A stretch of DNA of 20,661 bases from a virus. The notes under the pieces are model-generated. The model saw nothing but the letters and a program-made list of their open reading frames with translations, had not been told where the DNA came from and searched no databases. The stretch is from positions 1-20,661 of the IMG/VR virus record IMGVR_UViG_3300032220_000603; one strand, given 5' to 3'. Of the stretch, positions 12,414-19,988 are shown piece by piece. Positions within the stretch are counted from its first letter, which is position 1. Every line of letters starts with the position of its first letter. The translations under genes were made by a program, and so were the position numbers.

Positions 12414-13095
12414 CACATTCACAAATTTATATTCAAGATTCAACAATCAGGAATATAGAAATAAATTTAATAAAGAATATTCAGAAATGTTGTCTGAGAT
12501 TAAAGATGGTAAATTTAATCTTAGCGCAGACCAATATGTAAAAGTATATACAAACTTAGTTAAAAAAGAGATCTGTGAAGAGTTCTCTCAAAAAATTCGT
12601 GATGAAGAGCATAAAAACGAATTTGATAGTCCAATGACTGACTTGTTGAGAACTGGAGAATATGTTAATCTTTTTGCTGTTAAACCAGAGTTCAAAACAT
12701 TTTCAGATAAGGTAATTCGTGATATATCTTCTGAAGTAGGTAGAAGATATGTAAAAGATGTAAGACCATTTTACTATGCTTATGGTGATAGACTTGGTAT
12801 GAGTGATGCTCATGTTTTAGACTATTCAAAAGATGATTTCTTTAGAATTCATCATGATCATTATGCAGAGTCTCTTAACTTCTCTAGACTACTTACAGTT
12901 TGTGTTTATTTGAATGAAGACTATGAAGGTGGATATCTTGAGTTTCCATCTATTGGAAAAACATATGGATTTAAAACTGGAGATGTTATCGTTTTTCCTA
13001 GCAACTGGATGTATTATCATGGAGTAACACCTATTACTTCTGGAAATAGATACACCATCGTATTTTGGTTAGGTATTCACAATAATCAGTTATGA
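12406..13095 (+). CDS. prolyl-4-hydroxylase-type 2OG-Fe(II) oxygenase
   Basis: The protein has 229 residues. A helical N-terminal half (to about 125) is followed by the oxygenase core: FFRIHHDHY supplies the H149-x-D151 metal pair, SRLLTVCVYLNEDYEGGYLEF is the typical P4H strand pair with the GG turn, TGDVIVFPSNWMYYHGV gives distal H205, and TSGNRYTIVFWLG gives the 2-oxoglutarate arginine R215. All facial-triad and co-substrate residues are present, so the enzyme should be active. P4H-type phage oxygenases hydroxylate protein or other substrates that are mostly unidentified. In this cassette it is the third hydroxylase in tandem, overlapping both neighbours (8 and 4 bases). Confidence 0.92.
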   Translation: MHNTFTNLYSRFNNQEYRNKFNKEYSEMLSEIKDGKFNLSADQYVKVYTNLVKKEICEEFSQKIRDEEHKNEFDSPMTDLLRTGEYVNLFAVKPEFKTFSDKVIRDISSEVGRRYVKDVRPFYYAYGDRLGMSDAHVLDYSKDDFFRIHHDHYAESLNFSRLLTVCVYLNEDYEGGYLEFPSIGKTYGFKTGDVIVFPSNWMYYHGVTPITSGNRYTIVFWLGIHNNQL

Positions 13096-13832
13096 CTTAC
13101 TATCTTTTTGAGAGAGACTTGACCTCTGAGCATGTTTCATATCACTATTGCTTTCTAGACTATCAGAAAGTTTCTTTTCATCCTAAGTCTAAGATACAAA
13201 AAGACTATGACCATATCTACAACATTCTAGCAAATGAACTAGATAATGTTCATGGGATGAGAACATTTCATAAAGCAATAACTCCACAAAATAAGTTTAT
13301 TGAAACTCCATATTTTCACCTGTCTGTAAATGGTATTGATGAGCAGGAGTATCAGTTAATTAACAGTGCCTTTGGTCTGAATACAAAACACAGATATAGT
13401 TATTTCACCAAGTCGATGATTGATATTGGGAAAAGAACAGATTTCAAGTGTGGGTTTTTACTTGGAGAGTTTAATAATATTGAACATGAGATGAAACAAG
13501 ATGCTATTGATCTTGCAAAAACTCTTGGTGGTGGAACTTACAATGTTTTGTATGCTTTTGACTTTGATGAGAATGGAAAAGTTATAGACGATAATATAAA
13601 CGTAGAACTTCTTCCTAACTATTCAGATGAAACATTCTTAAACACAAAGAAGATACTTACAGAGTGCTTTCCTCATATCAACAAAACTCTTTTTGATAAG
13701 TATGAGCATATGTTTGATGGTTATTATCCAACTAAGTTCCATTTTCATTTCAAGGTAAAACTCTATAAGGGTCAAAAACCAACCGTCAAGTTTTATCGAA
13801 CTTATAACTCTAAGAATCCATACATTCAATAA
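13092..13832 (+). CDS. protein X2, 246 aa; unknown, paralogue of X1
   Basis: The ATG overlaps the previous stop (ATGA). The product is a soluble-looking alpha/beta protein. It shares with X1 the SYHY opening, the FDFDENGK then NINVELLPNY centre, and the FHFKVKL and VKFYRTYNSKNPYI end. Its front half is clearly different (KSKIQKDYDHIYNILANELD, then KRTDFKCGFLLGEFN). Like X1 it is followed by a methyltransferase gene, here after 13 bases, and that methyltransferase is related to the one after X1. The X-MT unit was therefore probably duplicated as a pair. No catalytic signature is recognisable. A beta-barrel prenyltransferase-like fold is a weak possibility only. Confidence 0.85.
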   Translation: MTYYLFERDLTSEHVSYHYCFLDYQKVSFHPKSKIQKDYDHIYNILANELDNVHGMRTFHKAITPQNKFIETPYFHLSVNGIDEQEYQLINSAFGLNTKHRYSYFTKSMIDIGKRTDFKCGFLLGEFNNIEHEMKQDAIDLAKTLGGGTYNVLYAFDFDENGKVIDDNINVELLPNYSDETFLNTKKILTECFPHINKTLFDKYEHMFDGYYPTKFHFHFKVKLYKGQKPTVKFYRTYNSKNPYIQ

Positions 13833-13835
13833 ATA
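13828..13835 (+). promoter_or_regulatory. late promoter-like AATAAATA
   Basis: An NATAAATA match lies over the stop codon of X2. It is only 10 bases before ATG 13846, which would give a nearly leaderless transcript, so support is modest. Confidence 0.3.
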
Positions 13836-13845
13836 AAAATAAAAA

Positions 13846-14985
13846 ATGGCCAATACTCTTGAATACTATAATTCAATAGCATCTTTACTGAACAACGAAA
13901 ACGATCATTATTACAATGGTGCTCTTTTAGTTGATCTTGACTCAGATCCAAATACTTGGATAGAGCAAGATATTGAGAATATTATTGACTTATCCGATAT
14001 GGGTAGATATGTGTTAGAGTGTGGTTGTGGTGGCGGATATTTCTTTAAAAGACTGATAGAAAAAAGAAAATCAGTCCAGTATTATGGTATTGATGCTTCT
14101 GAAGAGCAAATTAGATGTGCAAAAGAAGCAAACCCAGAATATAAGTCAAGATTTAAAGTAGCAAGTTGGGATAATCTTCCATTCAAAGACAACTATTTTG
14201 ATACTATTTTGTTCTTAGAAACAATTGGATATGCTGAGAATGTTGATCAAATGTTGTCTGAGTGCTATCGAGTATTAAAACCAGGTGGAACTTTATTCAG
14301 TAAGCATCCAGGTTCTACTCTTAATGGTGTGATGTCCGAACTAGATCCTAAAGTTAATTTGGATAAAGTATTTGATGAAACAAGAGAATCTCTTAAAAAA
14401 GCGGATATTGAAAGATACACTCAATACATGATAGATGCTACATCAGTAGATACTTATGATTTAAGTACGGGACACCAAAAATATGTTCCTGAATATTGGA
14501 CAGAATTTAATCCATTTAAATCTCTTTCTCCTATTTCTGAGGACTATGGATATTCTGAAAATAGTTTAGGCATGTTAATGAACGTGCCTGCGTTTATCAG
14601 TAAGATGGAACAATATAATTTCTCAGTCCCAGATGGATACACAATACCACCCACAGATTCGTCACTACATTTGAGAACTTTTTTTATAAATGAAGTTCAA
14701 GACTTGTTTGTTTCTCATAAAGGAAATAATGCAAATATTTCATTAAGATTTAGAGATCAGACAACTGAGAACTTTTGGAAAGTTGTATTTGAAAGACTTG
14801 GGAATAACGCACAGATGTATGATGTTTTAACTCCACTTGGAAGAAAGCATCTAAACTTAATAAACTTCATGTTTTATACTGTTTTTCCCATTAAAGAAGA
14901 TCTGAATGAGGAGTATGTCGATAATGCATCAACAAGGCAAGATGCTGCTTCTCCCTGTATTATCTTTAAGGCAATTAAGAACTAG
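13846..14985 (+). CDS. class I SAM-dependent methyltransferase MT2
   Basis: The protein has 379 residues. SAM-binding motif I is VLECGCGGGYF (about 56-66). YYGIDASEEQI follows with D83 at the end of strand 2, then WDNLPFKDNYFDTILFLETIGY for motifs III-IV, and YRVLKPGGTLFSKHPGS for post-motif strand 5. This is the standard UbiE/Methyltransf_11 layout. It shares with MT1 the front (YYNSIASLL against YYDSLADAI), the ETIGYAENVD segment and the distinctive GYSENSLGML block near residue 240. The region after 250 (FFINEVQDLFVSHKGNNANI) is distinct and probably shapes the substrate pocket. It follows X2 closely and precedes a fibre gene. The acceptor is unknown. Confidence 0.9.
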   Translation: MANTLEYYNSIASLLNNENDHYYNGALLVDLDSDPNTWIEQDIENIIDLSDMGRYVLECGCGGGYFFKRLIEKRKSVQYYGIDASEEQIRCAKEANPEYKSRFKVASWDNLPFKDNYFDTILFLETIGYAENVDQMLSECYRVLKPGGTLFSKHPGSTLNGVMSELDPKVNLDKVFDETRESLKKADIERYTQYMIDATSVDTYDLSTGHQKYVPEYWTEFNPFKSLSPISEDYGYSENSLGMLMNVPAFISKMEQYNFSVPDGYTIPPTDSSLHLRTFFINEVQDLFVSHKGNNANISLRFRDQTTENFWKVVFERLGNNAQMYDVLTPLGRKHLNLINFMFYTVFPIKEDLNEEYVDNASTRQDAASPCIIFKAIKN

Positions 14986-14993
14986 AATAAATA
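14986..14993 (+). promoter_or_regulatory. late promoter-like AATAAATA
   Basis: An NATAAATA match directly follows the MT2 stop codon and lies 19 bases before the fibre ATG at 15013, the spacing expected of a late structural gene. Confidence 0.5.
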
Positions 14994-15012
14994 ACTAAAA
15001 ATACCATACACG

Positions 15013-17277
15013 ATGGCTAATATTAGAAAAACTTTTAATTTTCGTAATGGTGTTCAGGTAGATGATGATAATTTAATAGTAAACCCGACAGGTTTGGTTG
15101 GTATCGGCACATCGGTCCCAACCGAACTTCTTGATGTAAGAGGAACTGCGAAGATCGTTGGTCTGGTTACTGCGACGGAAGTTTTTGCTGATAATATTAG
15201 AGCGACTGGTGTTTCTACTTTTAGTGGTGGGCTGAGAGTTGGTATTGTTTCAGTAGGACAAAACGGTATTGTTACTGCAACATCCGTATCTGGTGTTGTA
15301 ACTTATTATGGTGATGGTGGAAGACTGCTTAACCTTCCAACATCGCAGTGGTTAGATGTTGATATTGGTCTTGGATTTACCAGTATCTATGCACAAGGTT
15401 TTGTTGGAGTCAATACAACATCACCATTCTATCCTTTCCAAGTTGGTGGAACAGACTCAACAAGACTATTTGAAAGTGTTGGTGCAAGAGGTGTCGGTAT
15501 TGATTCGACAGGAAATATTTACTCAACAGGTATTGTAACTGCAAGAGAATATAGAGGTATTGGTATTGCATTAACAGACTTAAACGCTTCTAATATTGCA
15601 TCTGGAACTTTAGATAATGCTAGATTACCACAGAACATCAGTATTAGTGGTATTTTAACTGCGACAAGTGTTGTAAGTACAAACGTCAACATTAACTCTG
15701 GTGGAGTCAATGTAATTGGTGTTGTTACTGCTACAGGTGGTTTTGTAGGAAATGTAACTGGAAATGTAGTTGGAAATGTAACTGGAACCGCAACAACCGC
15801 AACTTCTCTTTCTGGAACTCCAAATATTGTAGTTGGTATTGTAACTGCAACTGAACTAATTTCAAATATTTCCAGCACAGGAATTTCAACAGTCGTCAAT
15901 AGACTTTATGTTGGAAATAGTATTGGTCTGAATACTGTCTCACCATCTGCAGATGTTCATGTCTACAAGAGTGGAAATGGTGGAATTCTTCTTACCAGCA
16001 CTCAAGAGTCTTATGTTGGTGTTGCAAGAAGTCTAACGAGAGGTCAACAAGGTGGTGAAATTCGTTTTGCTAACCTATCTGGTGCATTTAGTGGTCAAAC
16101 ATCACTCGATCTCGTCAACTATGATAATGGAAGCATAAACCAGTACATCCATCAAGGTGTTGCAGGTATTAACACAGGCAACTTTAACTGGGTTTATGGT
16201 CAGACACAAACTGGAAGAATGACTCTTACCTGGGATGGTAGGTTAGGTATTGGAAAAACAAATCCAGATCATCAGCTTCATGTTGTTGGAACATCAACGA
16301 TTACTGATGACCTTTATGTTGGAGACGACCTTTTCATTAGAGGTGACTCTACCTTAGCAGGAGACATATCTGTTAGTGGTAACTTTACAACAAATAATCT
16401 AACTGTTCTTGGTGGTATTAATGCAAACCTGAATAACACTTCTGGTATTTCTACTTTCTATAATATTAACGTAACAAATATTGGAAGACTCAACAAAGTA
16501 GCAATTGGAACTGATGATTCTGCCTTTAGTGTACAAATCGGAACCAATAGTGACCTAAGTAATGGTACTGGAATCGTCGCTTCTAGTAACTTTGTTGGTT
16601 TAGGAAGCACCGCAATATATCCTCAGATTGAAATTAACGCACTTGGACAGAGAGCTATTTTAAGATCTGTTGGAATTGGTACAACAAGACCAAAAGCTGC
16701 GGTTGACTTTTCGGAAGCAGGTACTGGATATTTCGCTGATGCTTATCGCTTCATGCTTCTTCCTCGTCTAAACACGACGCAAAGAAACAATCTAGACACG
16801 ACTACAGATAATATCAGAGGTGCGGTTGTATTCAATACAACAACGTTAGTTCCAGAATACTATACTGGTTCCTCCTGGGTGCAAATGTCTCAGAGTGGAA
16901 CAATATCTTATGCTGATAGAGCTGGTATTGCAACTTATGCAAATAGTGCTGGGTTCTCAACCGATGCTGCAAATGTAATTGGTGGTATTGTAAGTTGTTC
17001 TCAGTTAAATGTTTATAACTCAGGTATTTCGACGTTTAGTGGTATCACAACAGTCACAGGACCAACATTCTTTGCTAAGCAAATAAATGTTTCTGGTGTT
17101 GTAACTGCAACACAACTTAAAGTTGGAACTGGAATTACTGCAAACTCTTCTGGTATAGTGACCGCAATAAATGGATTCTCAAGCGGTATTGGAACAGCAG
17201 TTCAAATCATAACAGTCGGAAACAGAGTCGTATTTACAGTTCCTGGTGTAGGAACCACAAGTCTAACTCTGTTCTGA
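15013..17277 (+). CDS. tail fibre-like structural protein with GIVTAT repeats
   Basis: The protein has 754 residues and begins MANIRKTFNFRNGVQVDDDN, a typical cyanophage fibre N-terminus. The body is built from many copies of a short strand motif around 'GIVTATE/S' and 'GISTFSG' (for example residues near 51, 84, 175, 215, 235, 275 and 715), each alternating with glycine-rich turns such as GNVTGNVVGNVTGT. Segments like RLGIGKTNPDHQLHV and VGIGTTRPKAAVDF match the 'GIGT..P...L.V' units found in fibres that end in S74 domains, but no S74 domain is present here. GAVVFNTTTLVPEYYTGSSWV is a known phage-fibre knob-like segment. It is a late structural protein, probably trimeric. A strong terminator follows 16 bases after the stop. 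Confidence 0.88.
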   Translation: MANIRKTFNFRNGVQVDDDNLIVNPTGLVGIGTSVPTELLDVRGTAKIVGLVTATEVFADNIRATGVSTFSGGLRVGIVSVGQNGIVTATSVSGVVTYYGDGGRLLNLPTSQWLDVDIGLGFTSIYAQGFVGVNTTSPFYPFQVGGTDSTRLFESVGARGVGIDSTGNIYSTGIVTAREYRGIGIALTDLNASNIASGTLDNARLPQNISISGILTATSVVSTNVNINSGGVNVIGVVTATGGFVGNVTGNVVGNVTGTATTATSLSGTPNIVVGIVTATELISNISSTGISTVVNRLYVGNSIGLNTVSPSADVHVYKSGNGGILLTSTQESYVGVARSLTRGQQGGEIRFANLSGAFSGQTSLDLVNYDNGSINQYIHQGVAGINTGNFNWVYGQTQTGRMTLTWDGRLGIGKTNPDHQLHVVGTSTITDDLYVGDDLFIRGDSTLAGDISVSGNFTTNNLTVLGGINANLNNTSGISTFYNINVTNIGRLNKVAIGTDDSAFSVQIGTNSDLSNGTGIVASSNFVGLGSTAIYPQIEINALGQRAILRSVGIGTTRPKAAVDFSEAGTGYFADAYRFMLLPRLNTTQRNNLDTTTDNIRGAVVFNTTTLVPEYYTGSSWVQMSQSGTISYADRAGIATYANSAGFSTDAANVIGGIVSCSQLNVYNSGISTFSGITTVTGPTFFAKQINVSGVVTATQLKVGTGITANSSGIVTAINGFSSGIGTAVQIITVGNRVVFTVPGVGTTSLTLF

Positions 17278-17292
17278 TAGAGACAGTCTGGG

Positions 17293-17327
17293 AACCGTCC
17301 ACTGGGTATCACCAGGGGCGGTTTTCT
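17293..17327 (+). terminator. strong Rho-independent terminator
   Basis: AACCGTCC-A-CTGG (17293-17305) pairs with CCAGGGGCGGTT (17312-17323) as a 12-pair GC-rich stem with one bulged A and a 6-base loop. TTTT (17322-17325) then CT follow. It closes the fibre/cassette transcription unit. Confidence 0.88.
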
Positions 17328-17335
17328 GCTATAAT
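17327..17335 (+). promoter_or_regulatory. extended -10 promoter (TGCTATAAT)
   Basis: TG-n-TATAAT forms a perfect extended -10 element directly after the terminator and 13 bases before the helicase ATG at 17349. There is no good -35 box at 17 bases, as is usual for extended -10 promoters. The leader would be very short. Confidence 0.65.
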
Positions 17336-17348
17336 AGTCCTATACGCG

Positions 17349-18593
17349 ATGAGACCTGTGATTCAACTCCGACCTCACCAGCAACGTGCTCTGGATGCCC
17401 TGCTGCAGTATCGCAAGGGTCAAGTGATCATCCCCACTGGCGGCGGTAAGACCAACGTTGCTATCTTTGATGCTCTGCGTGAGTTTCAGTCTGATGCTCC
17501 TAAAACCATTGTAGTGTGCTGTCCGAGAATCCTCCTGGCAGAGCAGTTGTCCAGTGAGTTCTTGGAGTTTATAACCAATGCTGAAGTGATGCACGTCCAC
17601 TCTGGTGAGACACATCATTTTAGCACCACTAAAGTGTCTGAAATTCAGGCACATGATGTTAGTTGCGAAATCACAAATCGTCACCAACTGATCTTCACAA
17701 CCTACAACTCTCTGCAGCGTCTTCAGCAGGCAGACCTTAAGGTTGATACCATTTACTTTGATGAGGCACACAACAGCGTTCAGCGTCACTTTTTTCCTGC
17801 TACGGAGCACTTCGCTGCTAATGCTGACCGCTGCTATTTCTTCACTGCTACTCCTAAACATTCTGCTACTATTTCCAAACCTGGGATGAATGACGGCACT
17901 GTTTATGGGCAGGTGATTTGTAATGTTCCTGCTCCTGAACTTGTAGAGGGTGGTTTCATCGTTCCTCCCAAAGTTGTGGTGCAGCAGTTTGAGATGCTCT
18001 CTAAGGGTCAGATTGTTGCTGACGTTGACTGTGAGAATCTGATTCAGACTATTGATGCTCAGGAAATTTCTAAGGTTCTGATCTGCTCTAAGGCAACCAA
18101 ACAGATTGTTTCTCTGGTTTCTCAGACTGACTTCTGCACTCAACTGGAGGAGCGTGGGTTCTCTTGGATGTATATCACTTCTAAGACTGGTGCTGTGATT
18201 GATGGTCAGAAAGTCAATCGTGAGGTGTTCTTTGATACTCTGAGTGCCTGGGGCAAGGATGACTCTAAGAAGTTTGTGGTTCTTCATCACAGCATCCTGA
18301 GCGAAGGCATCAACGTGTCTGGTCTGGAGGCAGTGCTGTTTATGCGGTCGATGGACTACATTGGGATCTCCCAGACCATCGGACGGGTCATTCGTCTGCA
18401 CAAGGACGACGCAGAGGGTCTCAGCAGCGGCAGGATCGCCCCTGGTGCCCTTGTAGACTACACCAAGTCCTTTGGGTTGGTCTGCATCCCTGTCTACTCT
18501 TCTGTGGGCATTTCCACGGCACGTAAGGTGCAAGCGGTGGTCGATACCGTCTTCCAACAGGGTAAACCCGCTATTTCTGTCGTTAAGCGTTGA
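17349..18593 (+). CDS. SF2 DEAH-box helicase
   Basis: The protein has 414 residues. It carries a Q-tip-like front (RPHQQRALDALL), Walker A IPTGGGKT (about 28-35), motif Ia (VVCCPRILLAEQL), Walker B DEAH at 138-141, motif III FFTATP (164-169), motif V LSEGINVSG (around 317-325), and motif VI SQTIGRVIRLH with the arginine fingers (341-351). This is a complete two-domain superfamily 2 helicase of the RAD25/type III restriction-like branch. It should use ATP to unwind or translocate on nucleic acid in recombination, repair or replication restart. T4 UvsW is a functional parallel but is longer, so I do not assign that name. Codon use is noticeably richer in G+C than the preceding cassette. A nuclease-like gene starts at its stop codon, suggesting a helicase-nuclease pair. 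Confidence 0.93.
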   Translation: MRPVIQLRPHQQRALDALLQYRKGQVIIPTGGGKTNVAIFDALREFQSDAPKTIVVCCPRILLAEQLSSEFLEFITNAEVMHVHSGETHHFSTTKVSEIQAHDVSCEITNRHQLIFTTYNSLQRLQQADLKVDTIYFDEAHNSVQRHFFPATEHFAANADRCYFFTATPKHSATISKPGMNDGTVYGQVICNVPAPELVEGGFIVPPKVVVQQFEMLSKGQIVADVDCENLIQTIDAQEISKVLICSKATKQIVSLVSQTDFCTQLEERGFSWMYITSKTGAVIDGQKVNREVFFDTLSAWGKDDSKKFVVLHHSILSEGINVSGLEAVLFMRSMDYIGISQTIGRVIRLHKDDAEGLSSGRIAPGALVDYTKSFGLVCIPVYSSVGISTARKVQAVVDTVFQQGKPAISVVKR

Positions 18594-18595
18594 TT

Positions 18596-19120
18596 ATGGA
18601 CTACATCGATCATCATGGTGCTGCTGTTAGCGGCACAGTTCGTGAGAAAAACCTAAAAAATCTTTTTGAGTCTTTTGGTTACTCGCTGGTGAAAACCATT
18701 CAAGAATGTCTGACTGAAGGTGTTCAGTATGAGGGTTGTGTTAGAATCACTCCTAATGAAGAATACCTTGAAGATGGATTTAAGTATTTTCTTGTCGATG
18801 GTTTCTGTCCTGAGATTCGACACTATATTGAGTTGAAAGGTGGAGACAAGTCTGGAACTACTGAAGAAAAGATCTTCTTTGATTTGACTAAGATAAAAGA
18901 TGGTGTCTATACAGAATACCCTATGTTGTACATTTTTGAAGGTAAGAAGCAGCACGATAAATGTACTCGTAAGTTCATTCGTGATCTGAATAAACTGAAG
19001 ATAGCAGGAAACCCCTATGCTCAGATGGTCACGGTAGTCATGTATGATGACCTTACGAAAGAGTTTCTGGACCAGTTTGCAAACCGTCCTCAGACTGTTC
19101 TAGAGTCCTCTTTTGTGTAG
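18596..19120 (+). CDS. PD-(D/E)XK nuclease-like protein
   Basis: Counted from ATG 18596 the protein has 174 residues; an in-frame TTG at 18590 overlapping the helicase stop is the alternative. After a helical front (EKNLKNLFESFGY) the centre reads FLVDGFCPEIRHYIELKGGD. That is an acidic residue (D68) followed by E79-L-K81, the D...ExK active site of PD-(D/E)XK nucleases, and then TTEEKIFFDLTKIK, a typical helix after the ELK strand. YPMLYIFEGKK provides the next strand. It lacks extra domains. The family suggests a DNA endonuclease for repair, recombination or host-DNA degradation. Its position immediately after the SF2 helicase suggests the two act together. Catalysis is inferred from motif spacing. 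Confidence 0.75.
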   Translation: MDYIDHHGAAVSGTVREKNLKNLFESFGYSLVKTIQECLTEGVQYEGCVRITPNEEYLEDGFKYFLVDGFCPEIRHYIELKGGDKSGTTEEKIFFDLTKIKDGVYTEYPMLYIFEGKKQHDKCTRKFIRDLNKLKIAGNPYAQMVTVVMYDDLTKEFLDQFANRPQTVLESSFV

Positions 19121-19126
19121 TATAAT
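19121..19126 (+). promoter_or_regulatory. -10-like TATAAT
   Basis: A perfect TATAAT follows the nuclease stop codon directly and lies 23 bases before ATG 19150. The -35 region is weak, so the promoter is only probable. Confidence 0.4.
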
Positions 19127-19149
19127 AACCCAGTAAACGGAAAACTTCC

Positions 19150-19293
19150 ATGCGCTGCAAAGTCCAACTCTACGTTGCTGGTAAGGTCTTTGATGAGATT
19201 GTTGAGGCACGTGATTATAACGATGCTAAGCAAACTGCCCTTGCTCGCAACCCAAGTGCTAAAGTCATTAGTGTAACTGCTATTTTCGGATGA
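19150..19293 (+). CDS. 47-aa conserved-looking small protein
   Basis: ATG 19150 to TGA 19291-19293 encodes 47 residues beginning MRCKVQLYVAGKVFDEIVEA and ending AKVISVTAIFG. The predicted form is strand, helix (ARDYNDAKQTALAR), strand: a small alpha/beta unit like the compact single-domain proteins common in cyanophages. It lies behind a TATAAT box, and its stop overlaps the next start (ATGA), which supports it as a real gene despite its length. Codon use matches its neighbours. Function unknown. Confidence 0.75.
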   Translation: MRCKVQLYVAGKVFDEIVEARDYNDAKQTALARNPSAKVISVTAIFG

Positions 19294-19541
19294 CTGAAAG
19301 TTTTCAGAAACCTTTTATTGATCGCCCTGGTGTTCTTAATCCGAAACCAGGAGACCCAAATGGTTATGTGACCAAAGATGGAATGTGGGCAGCAGTTCCT
19401 TATGGTAAAAAGTTTATTATTATTCACAATGGGCAGCAAGTTCATCTAGCAAACAACTATTCAACTGCTAAGTCTTACATCTCAAAACAGATCAAAGCAG
19501 GAAAGAAAGCGACCACAACCGTGGATCAATTTTTCGGTTAA
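19290..19541 (+). CDS. 83-aa basic small protein, unknown function
   Basis: Its ATG overlaps the stop of the 47-aa gene by four bases. The front is proline-rich (QKPFIDRPGVLNPKPGDPNG). Strands follow (MWAAVPYGKKFIIIHNGQQVHLA), then a lysine-rich helix (STAKSYISKQIKAGKKATT) ending at DQFFG. The net positive charge of the C-terminal half would allow nucleic acid binding, but no motif shows it. No membrane segment or signal peptide is present. I do not recognise the family; it looks like one of the early conserved hypothetical proteins of T4-like cyanophages. Confidence 0.75.
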   Translation: MTESFQKPFIDRPGVLNPKPGDPNGYVTKDGMWAAVPYGKKFIIIHNGQQVHLANNYSTAKSYISKQIKAGKKATTTVDQFFG

Positions 19542-19555
19542 ATAGTAAAAATTGC

Positions 19556-19735
19556 ATGAACTTTATGGATGAAGCACCAGACATCAAATGGAACCGAGGA
19601 CTGGATCTGTTTATTGAAAGTGTGCATAAACCAGACCACGAACTTCGTCAGTGTGCTCATAATCAAAAATGTTACAACGAACTCATGGATGTTCGTGAGC
19701 ATGTATTAGAATATCTAAAACTACTTAGACGATGA
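19556..19735 (+). CDS. 59-aa small protein, unknown function
   Basis: The frame from ATG 19556 (an alternative ATG lies at 19565) ends at TGA 19733-19735, which overlaps the next ATG (ATGA). The 59 residues begin MNFMDEAPDIKWNRGLDLFI. They contain a histidine/cysteine-bearing middle (HKPDHELRQCAHNQKCY) and end in an amphipathic helix (DVREHVLEYLKLLRR). The H/C arrangement is suggestive of metal binding, but the spacing is not that of a known zinc finger. Translational coupling to the next gene supports it. Function unknown. Confidence 0.65.
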   Translation: MNFMDEAPDIKWNRGLDLFIESVHKPDHELRQCAHNQKCYNELMDVREHVLEYLKLLRR

Positions 19736-19968
19736 CCTATTATGCTTGGTTTGCAATATTTGCAATAGTCGTTTATGTTGTTATAAGCGACAGAAATGTT
19801 GCTGATGCCTTTGTTTATATTTTTGATATTACAAAAAACAGAATTATCAGACAAATCTGGTGGTTAAAAAATAATCCAAGAACACCTTGGGCAAAGTATT
19901 CAATGTGGAGACGCTCAAATCAACTTGCGAAAGAGTTGATGGATGAGTTAAACTCTAAAAATAAATAA
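19732..19968 (+). CDS. 78-aa small membrane protein
   Basis: Residues 1-19 (MTYYAWFAIFAIVVYVVIS) form one hydrophobic transmembrane segment or uncleaved signal anchor. A basic, tryptophan-rich cytosolic-type tail follows (KNRIIRQIWWLKNNPRTPWAKYSMWRRSNQ) with a helical end (LAKELMDELNSKNK). A single N-terminal anchor with a positive tail predicts an inner-membrane protein whose tail faces the cytoplasm. It overlaps the preceding gene by four bases. Candidate roles include lysis timing or superinfection exclusion, but no sequence evidence separates them. Confidence 0.75.
   Translation: MTYYAWFAIFAIVVYVVISDRNVADAFVYIFDITKNRIIRQIWWLKNNPRTPWAKYSMWRRSNQLAKELMDELNSKNK
19960..19967 (+). promoter_or_regulatory. 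late promoter-like AATAAATA
   Basis: An NATAAATA match overlaps the preceding stop codon and lies 21 bases before ATG 19989. A good ribosome binding site (GGAGA at about 19979-19983) sits between them. Confidence 0.45.
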
Positions 19969-19988
19969 ACGTATATCTGGAGAATGAT

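Noticed and set aside
7832-13095. AlkB-type DNA repair oxygenases
   Set aside because: The four oxygenases lack the AlkB RxxxxxR and nucleotide-lid pattern; their motifs fit protein- or small-molecule-type hydroxylases better.
17340-18557. 405-codon open frame on the minus strand
   Set aside because: It lies exactly opposite the helicase gene, has no recognisable motif, and its length follows from codon bias of the real gene.
17349-18593. Naming the helicase UvsW
   Set aside because: Motifs fit SF2 generally, but the protein is about 90 residues shorter than T4 UvsW and its N-terminal domain is not evident.
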